Assembly (NCBI GenBank): GCA_964410215.1 | Contig: CAYPHA010000035.1 | Coordinates: 1-46,318 of the forward strand | Direction of reading: 5' to 3' | Length of the DNA: 46,318 nt | From: CAYPHA01 sp964410215 | GTDB lineage: Bacteria > Calditrichota > Calditrichia > Calditrichales > CAYPHA01 | Part shown: positions 8,798-17,882 of the stretch, one piece after another | Numbering within the stretch: position 1 is the first letter of the stretch | Layout of the letters: each line of letters begins with the position of its first letter | Made by a program: the position numbers and the translations under genes | Notes under the pieces: generated by a model | What the model saw: the letters and a program-made list of their open reading frames with translations, nothing else | What the model was told of the DNA's origin: nothing | The model's database searches: none

Positions 8798-10024
8798 TCA
8801 GAACTCGTCAAAAGCGATTTGTTCTTTTTCCACACCCTGGTTATACAGCATGGTATTAACCGCGCTGATCATCATGGGAGGACCGCAGAGGTAATACTCG
8901 ATATCTTCAGGTGCTTCATGATCCTTCAGGTAATTTTCATAAACAACCTGATGGATAAATCCCACCGGACCGTCCCAGTTATCTTCCGGCATCGGTTCGG
9001 AAAGACCCACGTTATATGAAAAATTAGGAAATCTTGCCTCGATATCTTTAAAATCCTCATCATAGAACATTTCACGTTTCGAGCGGGCCCCATACCAGAA
9101 ACTGACTTTCCGGTCTGTCTTCAGAGTATGAAACAGATGGAACAGATGGCTGCGCATCGGCGCCATTCCCGCACCACCACCGATATATACCATTTCCTTA
9201 TCCGTATCCTTGATAAAGAACTCTCCGTAAGGGCCGCTTACCATCACCTTATCGCCGGGTTTGAGATTGAAGATAAAGGAAGAGGAAATTCCCGGAGGAA
9301 AATCGGTTCCCGGAGGCGGTGTGGCGATACGCACGTTTAGCATGACAATATCTTTTTCCGCCGGATGACTGGCCATGGAATAGGCACGGAAAATTTCCTC
9401 ATCATTGGTTGCGCGCAGATCCCAGAGTTTATACTTATCCCAATCCGGCCTATATTCGTCTTCCACATCAAAATCTTTGAATGAGATATTATAAGGCGGA
9501 ATGTAAATCTGGATATAGCCACCGGCCTTGAAATCCAGATCGAGGCCTTTGGGAAGTTCCAGAACCAGTTCCTTGATAAAGGTGGCCACATTGTTATTGG
9601 AACGGACCGTACATTCGAATTTCTGAATATTGAAAATCTCTTCCGGGATTTCAATCTTCAAATCGTTTTTCACTTTCACCTGGCAGGCCAACCTGACATT
9701 ATCCTTGATATCGCGCCGGCTCAGTTGTGATTCTTCCGTCGGCAACACATCACCGCCGCCATCCACCACTTTGCAGGTACACATGGCGCATGTACCCTGC
9801 CCGCCGCAGGCGGAAGGTAAAAAGATGCCCTGATCGGACAGTGTGTTGAGAAGATTGGAACCCGCTTGCACTTCCGGGCTCTTTTCTTCATCGTCATTGA
9901 TAGTCAGTTTGACCTTTCCCTTGGTGACCAGCTTGGACTCTGCATACGTCAGGGCCGCCACCAACAGAATTATTGTGCCTGTAAAAACCCCCGTACTGAG
10001 AGCAATTATACCTAAAGTACCCAT
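8798..10024 (-). CDS. nqrF: Na+-translocating NADH:quinone reductase subunit F
   Basis: The 408-residue electron-input subunit of the Nqr sodium pump; it takes hydride from NADH onto FAD and passes electrons through a [2Fe-2S] centre. One N-terminal membrane helix (about 5-28) anchors it. The ferredoxin-like domain carries Cys73, Cys79, Cys82 and Cys114 (C-x5-C-x2-C-x31-C). The reductase part has the FAD motif R213-A-Y-S, the NAD-binding glycine cluster GGGAGMAPMRS starting near 282, and C380-G-P-P near the end; the protein ends in the family-typical FDEF. Length is normal. The ATG follows a GGGGTAAAG site. Last gene of a complete nqrABCDEF operon, 14 bp after nqrE, and directly followed by a terminator. 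Confidence 0.97.
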   Translation of the reverse strand: MGTLGIIALSTGVFTGTIILLVAALTYAESKLVTKGKVKLTINDDEEKSPEVQAGSNLLNTLSDQGIFLPSACGGQGTCAMCTCKVVDGGGDVLPTEESQLSRRDIKDNVRLACQVKVKNDLKIEIPEEIFNIQKFECTVRSNNNVATFIKELVLELPKGLDLDFKAGGYIQIYIPPYNISFKDFDVEDEYRPDWDKYKLWDLRATNDEEIFRAYSMASHPAEKDIVMLNVRIATPPPGTDFPPGISSSFIFNLKPGDKVMVSGPYGEFFIKDTDKEMVYIGGGAGMAPMRSHLFHLFHTLKTDRKVSFWYGARSKREMFYDEDFKDIEARFPNFSYNVGLSEPMPEDNWDGPVGFIHQVVYENYLKDHEAPEDIEYYLCGPPMMISAVNTMLYNQGVEKEQIAFDEF

Positions 10025-10038
10025 TCACTTTACCCCGT

Positions 10039-10650
10039 TTATAATTGAATTCCCGAGAAAATCATAAATGCCATGGACATCAGACCGGTAATCAGCATGG
10101 TGATGCCCAGACCACGCAAACCTGCAGGGACATTGGAATACCGTATTTTTGTGCGAATCGAGGCGATGGCGACAATGGCCAGGAAGAACCCGAACCCGGA
10201 TGAAAATCCGAAAACGGCCGATTCCCCGAACGTATACTCACGTTCTACCATAAAAAGCGACGAGCCCAGAATCGCACAGTTTACCGCTATCAGGGGCAGA
10301 AAGATACCCAGCGCCGCATACAGTTTCGGTGAAAATTTATCCAGAACCATCTCGACAAGCTGCACCATGGCGGCGATAGTCGCGATGAAGGTGATAAATT
10401 CCAGGAAACTCAGGTCCACTTCCGGCAATCCTGCCCAGGCCAGACCGCCGTCCTGAAGCAAATACGTATTTATCGCCCAGTTTGTAGGCGTTGTAATCGT
10501 CAATACAAAGATCACCGCCAGCCCGAGACCAAATGCCGTCTCCACCTTCTTCGAAACGGCCAGAAACGAGCACATACCGAGGAAGAAGGCCAGCACGATA
10601 TTCTCAACAAATACCGCTTTAACAAAAAGACTAAGATAATGTTCCAACAT
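10039..10650 (-). CDS. nqrE: Na+-translocating NADH:quinone reductase subunit E
   Basis: A 203-residue integral membrane subunit with six hydrophobic helices, of the NqrDE/RnfAE family. NqrD and NqrE form an inverted pair in the membrane that holds an iron-sulfur centre between them; the expected cysteines are visible at Cys27 (FFLGMCSF) and Cys125 (AVNCAILG). Length is normal. It follows nqrD by 17 bp and has a GGAG site 9 bases before the ATG. Confidence 0.97.
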   Translation of the reverse strand: MLEHYLSLFVKAVFVENIVLAFFLGMCSFLAVSKKVETAFGLGLAVIFVLTITTPTNWAINTYLLQDGGLAWAGLPEVDLSFLEFITFIATIAAMVQLVEMVLDKFSPKLYAALGIFLPLIAVNCAILGSSLFMVEREYTFGESAVFGFSSGFGFFLAIVAIASIRTKIRYSNVPAGLRGLGITMLITGLMSMAFMIFSGIQL

Positions 10651-10667
10651 ATTGCCACGCTCCTTCC

Positions 10668-11336
10668 CTATTCATGCACCGTTTTCGTTATGGCCCTCTG
10701 GGCCCAGACCAGCAAACCAAGCAGAATGAACGCTCCCGGAGCAAGCACCATCAATCCCATATTCTCATAGCCTGCATTGTACAGAAAATCGGGAATCACC
10801 TGGAAGCCCATGAAGCTGCCGCTTCCAAGCACTTCCCGGCCGATAGCGATTACCATCAGAATCCAGCCGTATCCGAGGGCATTTCCCAGACCATCCAGAA
10901 AGGAGGGCCACACTTTATTCTGCAGCGCAAACGCTTCCGCGCGCCCGAGAATGATACAGTTCGTGATAATCAATCCCACAAACACGCTGAGCTGTTTGCT
11001 GATATCATAAAGAAACGCCTTTAAAACCTGGTCCACAATAATTACAAGTGATGCGACGACGGAAAGTTCCACAATAATGCGGATTTTAGAAGGTATGTAG
11101 TTGCGGATCGATGCCACGACCACATTCGACAAACCCAACACAAACATCACCGCAAACGACATTACCAGTGCGGTTTGCATCTGAACGGTCGTAGCCAGAG
11201 CCGAACAGATGCCGAGTACCTGAAAGGTAATCGGATTATTATCACTGAGCGGTTCACGAAGAATCCGCATGTTTTTCTTGGAAAACAGCTTTTCCCTTGG
11301 CTGTTTAACCGCTACTGCCTGATCTCCATTAGCCAT
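10668..11336 (-). CDS. nqrD: Na+-translocating NADH:quinone reductase subunit D
   Basis: A 222-residue membrane subunit, partner of NqrE. The two iron-sulfur ligand cysteines are at Cys44 (LGICSALA) and Cys127 (ITNCIILGR). The protein starts with about 30 hydrophilic, basic residues before the usual 'NNPITFQVLGICSALA' segment; this is a little longer than many NqrD proteins, but the ATG has a strong GGGGGA site, so the start is kept. The first 8 bases overlap the end of nqrC. Confidence 0.97.
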   Translation of the reverse strand: MANGDQAVAVKQPREKLFSKKNMRILREPLSDNNPITFQVLGICSALATTVQMQTALVMSFAVMFVLGLSNVVVASIRNYIPSKIRIIVELSVVASLVIIVDQVLKAFLYDISKQLSVFVGLIITNCIILGRAEAFALQNKVWPSFLDGLGNALGYGWILMVIAIGREVLGSGSFMGFQVIPDFLYNAGYENMGLMVLAPGAFILLGLLVWAQRAITKTVHE

Positions 11337-12063
11337 TTATATCCCCCTCTCCGGATTTTCTGATTTCCCTTAAGAACGGTTCGTACTTCTTAAGATCGGA
11401 CTTGAGAAAATTCGTGACACCCCGGGCGGTCAGCGTTGAACCGCTGATACCATCCACATAGTGCCAGGCCTCCGATTCGGGAACCGTTCCTTCTACTTTG
11501 CCTTTTACCACGGTGATGGACACAAGGTTTCCGTTTTCATCAAAAATCCGTTTACCCTTGAAATTGTCCGTAAACCACTCTTTTTCAACTTCACCGCCAA
11601 GTCCGGGTGTCTCACCGTGTTTGTAAAAAGTGATCCCCCTGACCGTCTCGACGTCCACATCAAGGGCGATGTAACCATAAATTGTAGACCAGAGTCCCTT
11701 GCCTGAAACCGGGAAGACATACGCCTGGATTTCTCCATCAAGAATATATTCGTAAAGCGGCATTTGCCCTGTATCTACGCCCGCTTCCAGGTCTGAAGGT
11801 TTTTTACCCTCTACCAGGCGACCTTCTGTATCCACAACCAGCTCCTTTATATTGGTTTGATAAAGCTCGCTGATTTTATCCTTTGAAAAAGACTGTCCTT
11901 CTTCAGGAACGATACCGACGGAAGCCAGAATATTCTTCTGAACATCAACCCGTTCATTCTCCTCCTGAAGTGGTCTTAGAATCGTCGCAGCACCTGCCAG
12001 CAGCACGCTGCAGACAATCGTAACGATCGCCGCAAAGCGAAATGTATATCCATTACTATGCAC
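11329..12063 (-). CDS. nqrC: Na+-translocating NADH:quinone reductase subunit C
   Basis: A 244-residue subunit with one N-terminal membrane helix (about 8-27) and a periplasmic FMN-binding domain. The flavin is attached covalently to a threonine in the SGxTxT motif, here SGSTLT at 207-212, so Thr212 is the expected attachment site. The start is GTG, supported by a GGAGG site 7 bases upstream that lies inside the end of nqrB. The gene overlaps nqrB and nqrD by 8 bases each, which points to translational coupling. Confidence 0.97.
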   Translation of the reverse strand: MHSNGYTFRFAAIVTIVCSVLLAGAATILRPLQEENERVDVQKNILASVGIVPEEGQSFSKDKISELYQTNIKELVVDTEGRLVEGKKPSDLEAGVDTGQMPLYEYILDGEIQAYVFPVSGKGLWSTIYGYIALDVDVETVRGITFYKHGETPGLGGEVEKEWFTDNFKGKRIFDENGNLVSITVVKGKVEGTVPESEAWHYVDGISGSTLTARGVTNFLKSDLKKYEPFLREIRKSGEGDING

Positions 12064-13249
12064 GACTTAACCTCCGCTTTATATTCTGTTTGACCACATA
12101 GTAGTCAATCAGAGGTGAAAAGACATTCATGAACAGGATGGCCAGCATCATCCCTTCCGGATATGCCGGGTTTACCGTCCGGATCAGGATGGCCAGTGCA
12201 CCGATGAGTAACCCGTAGATCCACTTCCCCGTTTCGGTCTGTGTCGCGGAAACGGGATCGGTGGCCATAAATACCGCTCCAAAGGCAAATCCGCCCATGA
12301 CAAGATGATAATGAGCCGGCAGGGTAAACATTCCTGTTGAAGCCGGACCGGCCAGAAAATTCAAGATCATTGCCATGAGGTATCCGCCGGCAAACACCGA
12401 GACGATGATACGCCAGCTTCCCACGCCGGTGATGATCAGGATCACCGCACCGATCAGAATAGCCAGCGCCGAGGTTTCCCCGATACTGCCCGGTATAAAT
12501 CCGAGAAACATGTTCCACAGACTGAAATCACCGTAGGAGACGTTCTGGATAGCCTGGACAGCAGAACCGCCGGGCTCTGTGCCGGAAGCTACCAGAAGGG
12601 GCGTGGCTCCGGAGAACCCATCGACCACCTTATCCTTGGCCGCATCGATCGTCGTCCAGACCTTGTCGCCTGAAATACGCGCCGGATAGGCGAAAAACAC
12701 AAAGGCGCGGGCCGTCAGCGCCGGGTTCAGAATATTCATCCCGGTTCCGCCAAACACTTCTTTTCCAATGACAACACCAAAACTGATGGCCACCGCGACC
12801 TGCCACAAAGGAATCGTCGGAGGCAAGGTCAGCGGGAACAGGATTCCCGTTACGAGAAACCCTTCATTGATCTCGTGTTTACGCACCAGCGCGAACACGA
12901 CCTCCCACAGGCCGCCGACCGCATACGAAACGATGATGATGGGCATTATTTTCAACAAACCATAAATAAACATTTCCATAAAACCGGCCTGTACACCCAG
13001 TGCACTGAAGTGCTGGTAGCCGACGTTATAGGCACCCAACAAAGTAGCCGGGATGAGCGCAACAATAACCATGGACATGAACCGTTTGATGTCCAGCGCA
13101 TCTCTGACGTGTGGCCCGCTCGTGGTCCTGCTGTTGGTCCAGAGCAGGATTGTATCCATCATTTCAAACAAGGGATAAAAGTTTTCCAGCTTTCCACCCT
13201 TTTGAAAATGAGGTTTCTGCTTGTCAAAAAAATTCTGAATGAACTTCAA
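12056..13249 (-). CDS. nqrB: Na+-translocating NADH:quinone reductase subunit B
   Basis: The large membrane subunit of the pump, with about ten helices and a second covalent FMN. The attachment motif is DGFSGATP, with the threonine at about residue 216. Highly conserved family segments such as GKEVFGGTGMNILNPALTARAF are present. Start choice: a GTG at 13255 would place the GAGG ribosome site almost against the codon, whereas a TTG at 13249 is 7 bases from it, so TTG is preferred; the difference is two residues. It lies 33 bp after nqrA and overlaps nqrC by 8. Confidence 0.95.
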   Translation of the reverse strand: MKFIQNFFDKQKPHFQKGGKLENFYPLFEMMDTILLWTNSRTTSGPHVRDALDIKRFMSMVIVALIPATLLGAYNVGYQHFSALGVQAGFMEMFIYGLLKIMPIIIVSYAVGGLWEVVFALVRKHEINEGFLVTGILFPLTLPPTIPLWQVAVAISFGVVIGKEVFGGTGMNILNPALTARAFVFFAYPARISGDKVWTTIDAAKDKVVDGFSGATPLLVASGTEPGGSAVQAIQNVSYGDFSLWNMFLGFIPGSIGETSALAILIGAVILIITGVGSWRIIVSVFAGGYLMAMILNFLAGPASTGMFTLPAHYHLVMGGFAFGAVFMATDPVSATQTETGKWIYGLLIGALAILIRTVNPAYPEGMMLAILFMNVFSPLIDYYVVKQNIKRRLSRA

Positions 13250-13282
13250 CTTCACACCTCGTATTATTAGTATTCTTTTCTA

Positions 13283-14647
13283 TCAACCTTCGCGTTCGAT
13301 CAGATCCAGACCCTGCCTTAATATTCCCCCGAAATTAATCTTTGAAGGGCATATATAGCTGCACAATGCCAGATCTTCTTCATCACATTCCAGTATTCCC
13401 AGTCCTTCCATTTCTTCGATATCTTCCGCCAGAATACTTTTCATCAGGTATACCGGATAAATATCCATGGGAACGACTTTTTCATAGCTGCCGCTTTGTA
13501 CAAACGCTCTTTCGCCGCCTTTCAGCCGTGTGTCGAGCACAAATTCCTTTTTACCCAGCAGAGAAGAGGCAAAGGTATTGGAAAAGCTTTCCTTGTCAAA
13601 ACCCGGCAACGCGTATTCGACCAATTTTTTCTGTTTACTGCCCTCCGGAATCACGCTCAGAAGGCTGTCATAAAACCCCATGTAGCCCCTGGAAAGAATT
13701 TTTCTGCCGGTCAGCACGTTCCCGGAAATGAAGCGCACATCCGTATCCTGCAGATTGTTCTCCTCTACCAGGGAGGTAACCGGCGCGCCCAGCAGCGTTT
13801 TCAGATATTTTCTTTCTTTCATGGATGAACCGGCAATGGCAATAATCCGTTCCGCGGGGAATACGCCGGTTTTAAAGAATTTTCCGATCGCCGCCACATG
13901 CACCGGGTTCACATACCAGACGATATCACCCCGTTTGAGGGGAGCGACATGATGGATATGGACACCGACATTCCCGGCAGGATGCGGACCTTTAAAACGG
14001 TGCAGTTCTACATTATTCACATTCCTGAACACGTCCTGGTATTCCGATTCTTTCTGATCGATCGAAAGATGTACCGCTCCGTCGGTCAGTTTCCCGAGCA
14101 GATCGACACCCAGTTGAAAATTTTCCGCGTCATTCCGGAGCAAAAATCCCGGATCGGCCGCAAGCGGACTCGTATCCATCCCGGATATAAAAATATCCCG
14201 GGGCGTATCCGCCGCATCAGCAATTTTGCTGAACGGACGCTGCCGGACCATCGGCCACAGCCCCCCTTTGAGCAACTGTGCGATAACCTGTTCACGGTTC
14301 AATTTACGTGCTTCTTCTTCCGAATGGGAATCGAGGGCCTCCGGTGTGTAGGACTTGTCGTTTTTCACAACAACTTCCAATAGAACCCGGCGTTCGCCAC
14401 GCTTAATGGCCTCAACCGTACCACTGACGGGTGATACAAAATTAAGATCCGGGCGCGTCTTATCCGTAAAAAGAGGTGTACCGACCTTAACGGCATCGCC
14501 TTCCTTCACAGACAGTTTAGGCTTGATCCCCCTAAACTCAATAGGTTGCAGAGCAACAAAATCCGGTGCGGGCAATTCTTCCAGAACGCGTTCAGCTCGT
14601 CCTGCAATTTTAATGTCATACCCTTTTTTCAAAGAAAAATCTGCCAT
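13283..14647 (-). CDS. nqrA: Na+-translocating NADH:quinone reductase subunit A
   Basis: The 454-residue cytoplasmic subunit of the Nqr complex, associated with ubiquinone/menaquinone binding in studied members. The N-terminus (KKGYDIKIAGRAE) and the segment 'LSVKEGDAVKVGTPLFTDKTRP' are typical, as is the C-terminal 'YICPSKINFGGILRQGLDLIEREG', where the single cysteine pattern replaces the ferredoxin-like cysteines of RnfC. First gene of the operon, with a GGCGGA site before the ATG. The 242 bp upstream are AT-rich and shared with the divergent pgsA gene. Confidence 0.96.
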   Translation of the reverse strand: MADFSLKKGYDIKIAGRAERVLEELPAPDFVALQPIEFRGIKPKLSVKEGDAVKVGTPLFTDKTRPDLNFVSPVSGTVEAIKRGERRVLLEVVVKNDKSYTPEALDSHSEEEARKLNREQVIAQLLKGGLWPMVRQRPFSKIADAADTPRDIFISGMDTSPLAADPGFLLRNDAENFQLGVDLLGKLTDGAVHLSIDQKESEYQDVFRNVNNVELHRFKGPHPAGNVGVHIHHVAPLKRGDIVWYVNPVHVAAIGKFFKTGVFPAERIIAIAGSSMKERKYLKTLLGAPVTSLVEENNLQDTDVRFISGNVLTGRKILSRGYMGFYDSLLSVIPEGSKQKKLVEYALPGFDKESFSNTFASSLLGKKEFVLDTRLKGGERAFVQSGSYEKVVPMDIYPVYLMKSILAEDIEEMEGLGILECDEEDLALCSYICPSKINFGGILRQGLDLIEREG

Positions 14648-14803
14648 CTGTTCCGCCTAAATACATTTAACAAATGATAACTTTCACATAGCCGTAAATA
14701 GAAAAATTTAATGAATTTTTATGAATTTACAAAGTATTTTATTTCCCCGATGGAATTTTTACATCAGCCCGGTTGGTCTGAAGTCTGTAAATTATATCAT
14801 AAG

Positions 14804-14832
14804 TTGAATATTTTTATTTTTTAAGATAAATT
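14804..14832 (+). promoter_or_regulatory. weak candidate promoter for pgsA cluster
   Basis: The divergent spacer 14648-14889 is very AT-rich and must hold promoters for nqrA (minus) and pgsA (plus). The best plus-strand pair found is TTGAAT (14804-14809) and TAAATT (14827-14832), spaced by 17. In such AT-rich sequence chance matches are common. No convincing minus-strand pair was found and no riboswitch-like structure was seen. Confidence 0.2.
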
Positions 14833-14889
14833 ATAGTTTTTATGAAACGGAAATTTCCTGATTCCCATTTTTAAAAATTTAGCGATTTA

Positions 14890-15492
14890 ATGAAAATAAA
14901 TATTCCCAACCAGCTGACCTTTTTCCGGATTATTCTTACACCCATATTTATCTTTATAATTATTGAAAATACAGCCCGCTCGCGCTTTCTGGCAACACTG
15001 CTGTTTTTCCTGGCAGCCCTGACCGACTGGTACGACGGTTACATCGCCCGGCGCTTCAGCCAGACCAGCCGTCTCGGTCAGTTCATGGATCCCCTGGCCG
15101 ATAAAATCCTGGTTTCCGGAGCGCTCGCCACCTTCGCCTACATGAATTACGCCTATACATGGATGGTCGTGGTCATTGTGGGGCGTGATTTCCTGATAAC
15201 ATTTCTCAGAAGCTACGCACTCTACCATGGCAAGTCCATTATTACAAGCACTTTCGCCAAATGGAAAACATTTCTTCAGATGGCTTTTCTCGTAACCCTG
15301 CTGATCTATATCAACATTCCCGGCCTGCCCGATCTGCGGCTGGACAGCGCCGAAAATCCCTGGTTATTGTGGACGACGCTTACCTTATCCGTCGTGGTTA
15401 TTTTAACGGTACTGAGCGGTATTCATTACCTTGTCGTAAACAGGGCCCATGTTATCGAGCTCACCAAGCGTACGTTCAAATGGTTTTTCTAA
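14890..15492 (+). CDS. pgsA: CDP-diacylglycerol-glycerol-3-phosphate 3-phosphatidyltransferase
   Basis: A 200-residue inner-membrane enzyme that makes phosphatidylglycerophosphate from CDP-diacylglycerol and glycerol-3-phosphate. The CDP-alcohol phosphotransferase signature is complete: D46-x2-D49-G50-x2-A53-R54-x8-G63-x3-D67-x3-D71. About six membrane helices fit the family fold and length is normal. Substrate assignment is supported by the next gene, pgpA, which carries out the following dephosphorylation. The ATG has no obvious ribosome-binding site (the upstream sequence is A/T only). Confidence 0.93.
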   Translation: MKINIPNQLTFFRIILTPIFIFIIIENTARSRFLATLLFFLAALTDWYDGYIARRFSQTSRLGQFMDPLADKILVSGALATFAYMNYAYTWMVVVIVGRDFLITFLRSYALYHGKSIITSTFAKWKTFLQMAFLVTLLIYINIPGLPDLRLDSAENPWLLWTTLTLSVVVILTVLSGIHYLVVNRAHVIELTKRTFKWFF

Positions 15493-15505
15493 ATGAGGTT
15501 TTTTT

Positions 15506-15967
15506 GTGAAATCTTTTAAATCTTTCATCATATATATGACGGGTACCGGAGCAGGCAGCGGTTATTCGCCATTGGCCCCGGGTACGGCAGGCAGTCTGCT
15601 GGCCCTGGCTGTTTATTATCTCTTTCCGCTCGAACCGCTGTACTGGGCCCTGATCGCGATCATCGTCATGCTGATCGGAATACCGGTTTCATCCCGCATT
15701 GAAAAGGATCGTGGCGAAGACGCAGGCCTGATCGTCATTGATGAAATCGCCGGGCAATGGATTACCCTGCTATTTCTGCCCAGGACCGGTATTATTCTTT
15801 TACTGGGATTTATTCTCTTCCGGGTCTTTGACATCTGGAAACCCTTTCCCATCGACCGCTCTCAGCGTCTCAAAGGCGGACTGGGCGTCATGGCTGACGA
15901 TGTTCTGGCCGGTATACTGGCCAATATCATCCTGCATGTTATTGTATGGACAGGGATTCTGACATGA
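15506..15967 (+). CDS. pgpA: phosphatidylglycerophosphatase A
   Basis: A 153-residue membrane phosphatase that removes the phosphate from phosphatidylglycerophosphate to give phosphatidylglycerol. Family motifs are intact: GSGYSPLAPGTAGSL near the start, IDEIAGQW in the middle, FRVFDIWKPFPID, and GGLGVMADDVLAG near the end. The GTG start has a GAGG site about 8 bases upstream. It follows pgsA by 13 bp and its TGA stop overlaps the cinA start as ATGA, so the genes are coupled. Confidence 0.95.
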   Translation: MKSFKSFIIYMTGTGAGSGYSPLAPGTAGSLLALAVYYLFPLEPLYWALIAIIVMLIGIPVSSRIEKDRGEDAGLIVIDEIAGQWITLLFLPRTGIILLLGFILFRVFDIWKPFPIDRSQRLKGGLGVMADDVLAGILANIILHVIVWTGILT

Positions 15968-17211
15968 AAGCGGTGCAGGTTGAAATTATTACCATCGGCA
16001 ACGAATTACTGGCCGGCTATACCGTCAATACCAATGCGACGTTCATCGCGCAGCAGCTTCTTACGATTGGCATCTCTGTCGGCTGGGTGACAACGATACG
16101 GGATTCCCATGAAGAAATATTGAGCGCCTTCCGTGTTGCGCAACAACGGGCGGATGCCGTACTTGTTTCGGGCGGGCTGGGTCCGACACCCGACGATATT
16201 ACCAAAAAATGCATTGCAGAATATTTCGGGACGGCATTTATCCGCAATGAACAGGTTTTCGCCGACATCAGCAGGTTATTAACGAACCGCAATCTGCACC
16301 TGCTGCAATCCAACCGGGACCAGGCGCTTGTACCCGATGCGGCGGAAATCATACGCAATCCGGTAGGGACCGCTCCCGGTCTGATTTTACAAAAAAACCG
16401 GGTTCCTTTCATCTTCATGCCGGGAGTACCGCAGGAACTGCAAAGGATGTTAAGCGGCCCGGTGCTCGCCTACCTGAAAGAAAACCTGGATATCGAACCG
16501 GTGACCACGCACCTGCTGCGCACTACGGGTATCACGGAAGCCGCATTGTACGAACGTGTTAAAAACATTGTCGATGCCGAAAAAAACATCCAGTTATCGT
16601 TTCTTCCGCGTGGTATCGGTATCGATCTGCGTCTGAAAGCATCCATAGATACGCCGGAAAAGCAGCAGGCATTTGCAGCGTTTATTTCCGCACTCAAAGC
16701 AGGTATCGGGAAACATGTCTATACCGAAACCGATATCACGATGGAAGAGAAAATCGGTGAGCTTCTTCGCGAACGGTCCCTGACGCTCGCCACGGCCGAA
16801 AGTTTTACGGGAGGGTTAATAGCAGACTGGCTGACCAATGTTCCGGGCAGTTCGGAATATTACATGGGCAGTGTCATCGCTTACAGCAATGAGAGTAAAA
16901 TCCGCCTGCTCGGTGTGCAGCCGGATACACTGGAAACATACGGTGCCGTCAGCGAAAACACGGTGCTCGAAATGCTGCAGGGTGTGCGGGAACGGTTCGG
17001 AACGGATTGCAGTATTGCGTCGACGGGTATTGCCGGCCCGGGAGGCGGCTCCGATGCCAAACCGGTAGGGCTGTGTTACCTGGCCGCTTCCTGTAACGGC
17101 AGGGAACGCATCAAACGGTTTAATTTCGGTGAAAACCGCATTCGCACCAAACGACGCGGCGCCATCGCCGGACTGGAACTGCTTCGCCGTCTGCTGCTGG
17201 ATATTCCCTGA
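15964..17211 (+). CDS. cinA: CinA family nicotinamide-nucleotide amidohydrolase
   Basis: A two-domain protein of about 415 residues. The N-terminal molybdopterin-binding-like domain (GNELLAGYTVNTN and SGGLGPTPDDITKK) is linked in studied homologues to ADP-ribose pyrophosphatase activity; the C-terminal domain (TLATAESFTGGLIADWL and STGIAGPGGG) deamidates nicotinamide mononucleotide for pyridine-nucleotide recycling. The start chosen is the ATG at 15964, which overlaps the pgpA stop as ATGA, gives the usual MKAVQVEIITIGNE opening and has AGGG upstream; an ATG six codons earlier is unlikely. Its place just before recA is common in bacteria, historically tied to competence. Confidence 0.95.
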   Translation: MKAVQVEIITIGNELLAGYTVNTNATFIAQQLLTIGISVGWVTTIRDSHEEILSAFRVAQQRADAVLVSGGLGPTPDDITKKCIAEYFGTAFIRNEQVFADISRLLTNRNLHLLQSNRDQALVPDAAEIIRNPVGTAPGLILQKNRVPFIFMPGVPQELQRMLSGPVLAYLKENLDIEPVTTHLLRTTGITEAALYERVKNIVDAEKNIQLSFLPRGIGIDLRLKASIDTPEKQQAFAAFISALKAGIGKHVYTETDITMEEKIGELLRERSLTLATAESFTGGLIADWLTNVPGSSEYYMGSVIAYSNESKIRLLGVQPDTLETYGAVSENTVLEMLQGVRERFGTDCSIASTGIAGPGGGSDAKPVGLCYLAASCNGRERIKRFNFGENRIRTKRRGAIAGLELLRRLLLDIP

Positions 17212-17239
17212 CCGGCACATATATTCATCAGGTCGTATT

Positions 17240-17815
17240 ATGAATGAAACCATTCGTTGTTTTATTGCCGTGAATCTCCCGCAGGAACTCAAAGAGGACC
17301 TGCAGGAATACATCGACGCACTGAAAATCCGGGCACCGAAGGTAAAATGGGTTCGTGCACAGGCTCTGCACATTACACTCAAGTTCCTGGGCCCTGTTCC
17401 CGCTAAAACCCTGCAAACAGTGCAGGATAAACTGACCGGTTCGAGACGCGGAATCGAATCATTCCGGATGGTGGTATCGAATTTCGGGGCCTTTCCCAAC
17501 CGCAGGAAGCCGCGGGTCATCTGGCTGGGCTTAAAAGCTGTTCCACAGCAGCCGCTGTATCAGCTGCATTCTCAGATCGATGCATTGATGGAACCGATGG
17601 GATTTGAACGGGAGAAACGACGCTTTTCGCCCCATCTCACCCTGGGGCGTGTCAAATTCTCCCTCGATATGACCGGGTTATGGGACTACATGACTTCAGA
17701 ACCGTTTCCGGAATACACCTTCGATGTATCCGAATTTGCCCTGATGAAAAGTACTTTGAAACCTTCAGGAGCCGAGTATGCAACCCTTCAAAAATATTCT
17801 TTGCAGACTCCCTGA
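17240..17815 (+). CDS. thpR: RNA 2',3'-cyclic phosphodiesterase (LigT/2H family)
   Basis: A 191-residue 2H phosphoesterase, historically named 2'-5' RNA ligase. The two catalytic HxT motifs are present: HITLKFLG and HLTLGRVK about 80 residues apart. The start at 17240 (MNETIRCFIAV) matches the family N-terminus and has AGGT upstream; a longer frame from 17129 would run back into cinA. It lies between cinA and recA, a placement also seen in other bacteria. In vivo substrate is not known. Confidence 0.93.
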   Translation: MNETIRCFIAVNLPQELKEDLQEYIDALKIRAPKVKWVRAQALHITLKFLGPVPAKTLQTVQDKLTGSRRGIESFRMVVSNFGAFPNRRKPRVIWLGLKAVPQQPLYQLHSQIDALMEPMGFEREKRRFSPHLTLGRVKFSLDMTGLWDYMTSEPFPEYTFDVSEFALMKSTLKPSGAEYATLQKYSLQTP

Positions 17816-17882
17816 AATTGTAGTATTTTTTTGTTTCGACTAAAAAAAATCCATTAAAAATTTGGTACGGATTGGAGAATAC

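Noticed and set aside
15946..15963. Earlier ATG for cinA
   Set aside because: It adds six residues not seen in the family and lacks a ribosome site, while the ATG at 15964 overlaps the pgpA stop as ATGA.
17816..17882. Possible SOS box upstream of recA
   Set aside because: No recognisable LexA-type palindrome (CTG-N10-CAG or GAAC-N4-GTTC), and the lineage's LexA site is unknown.
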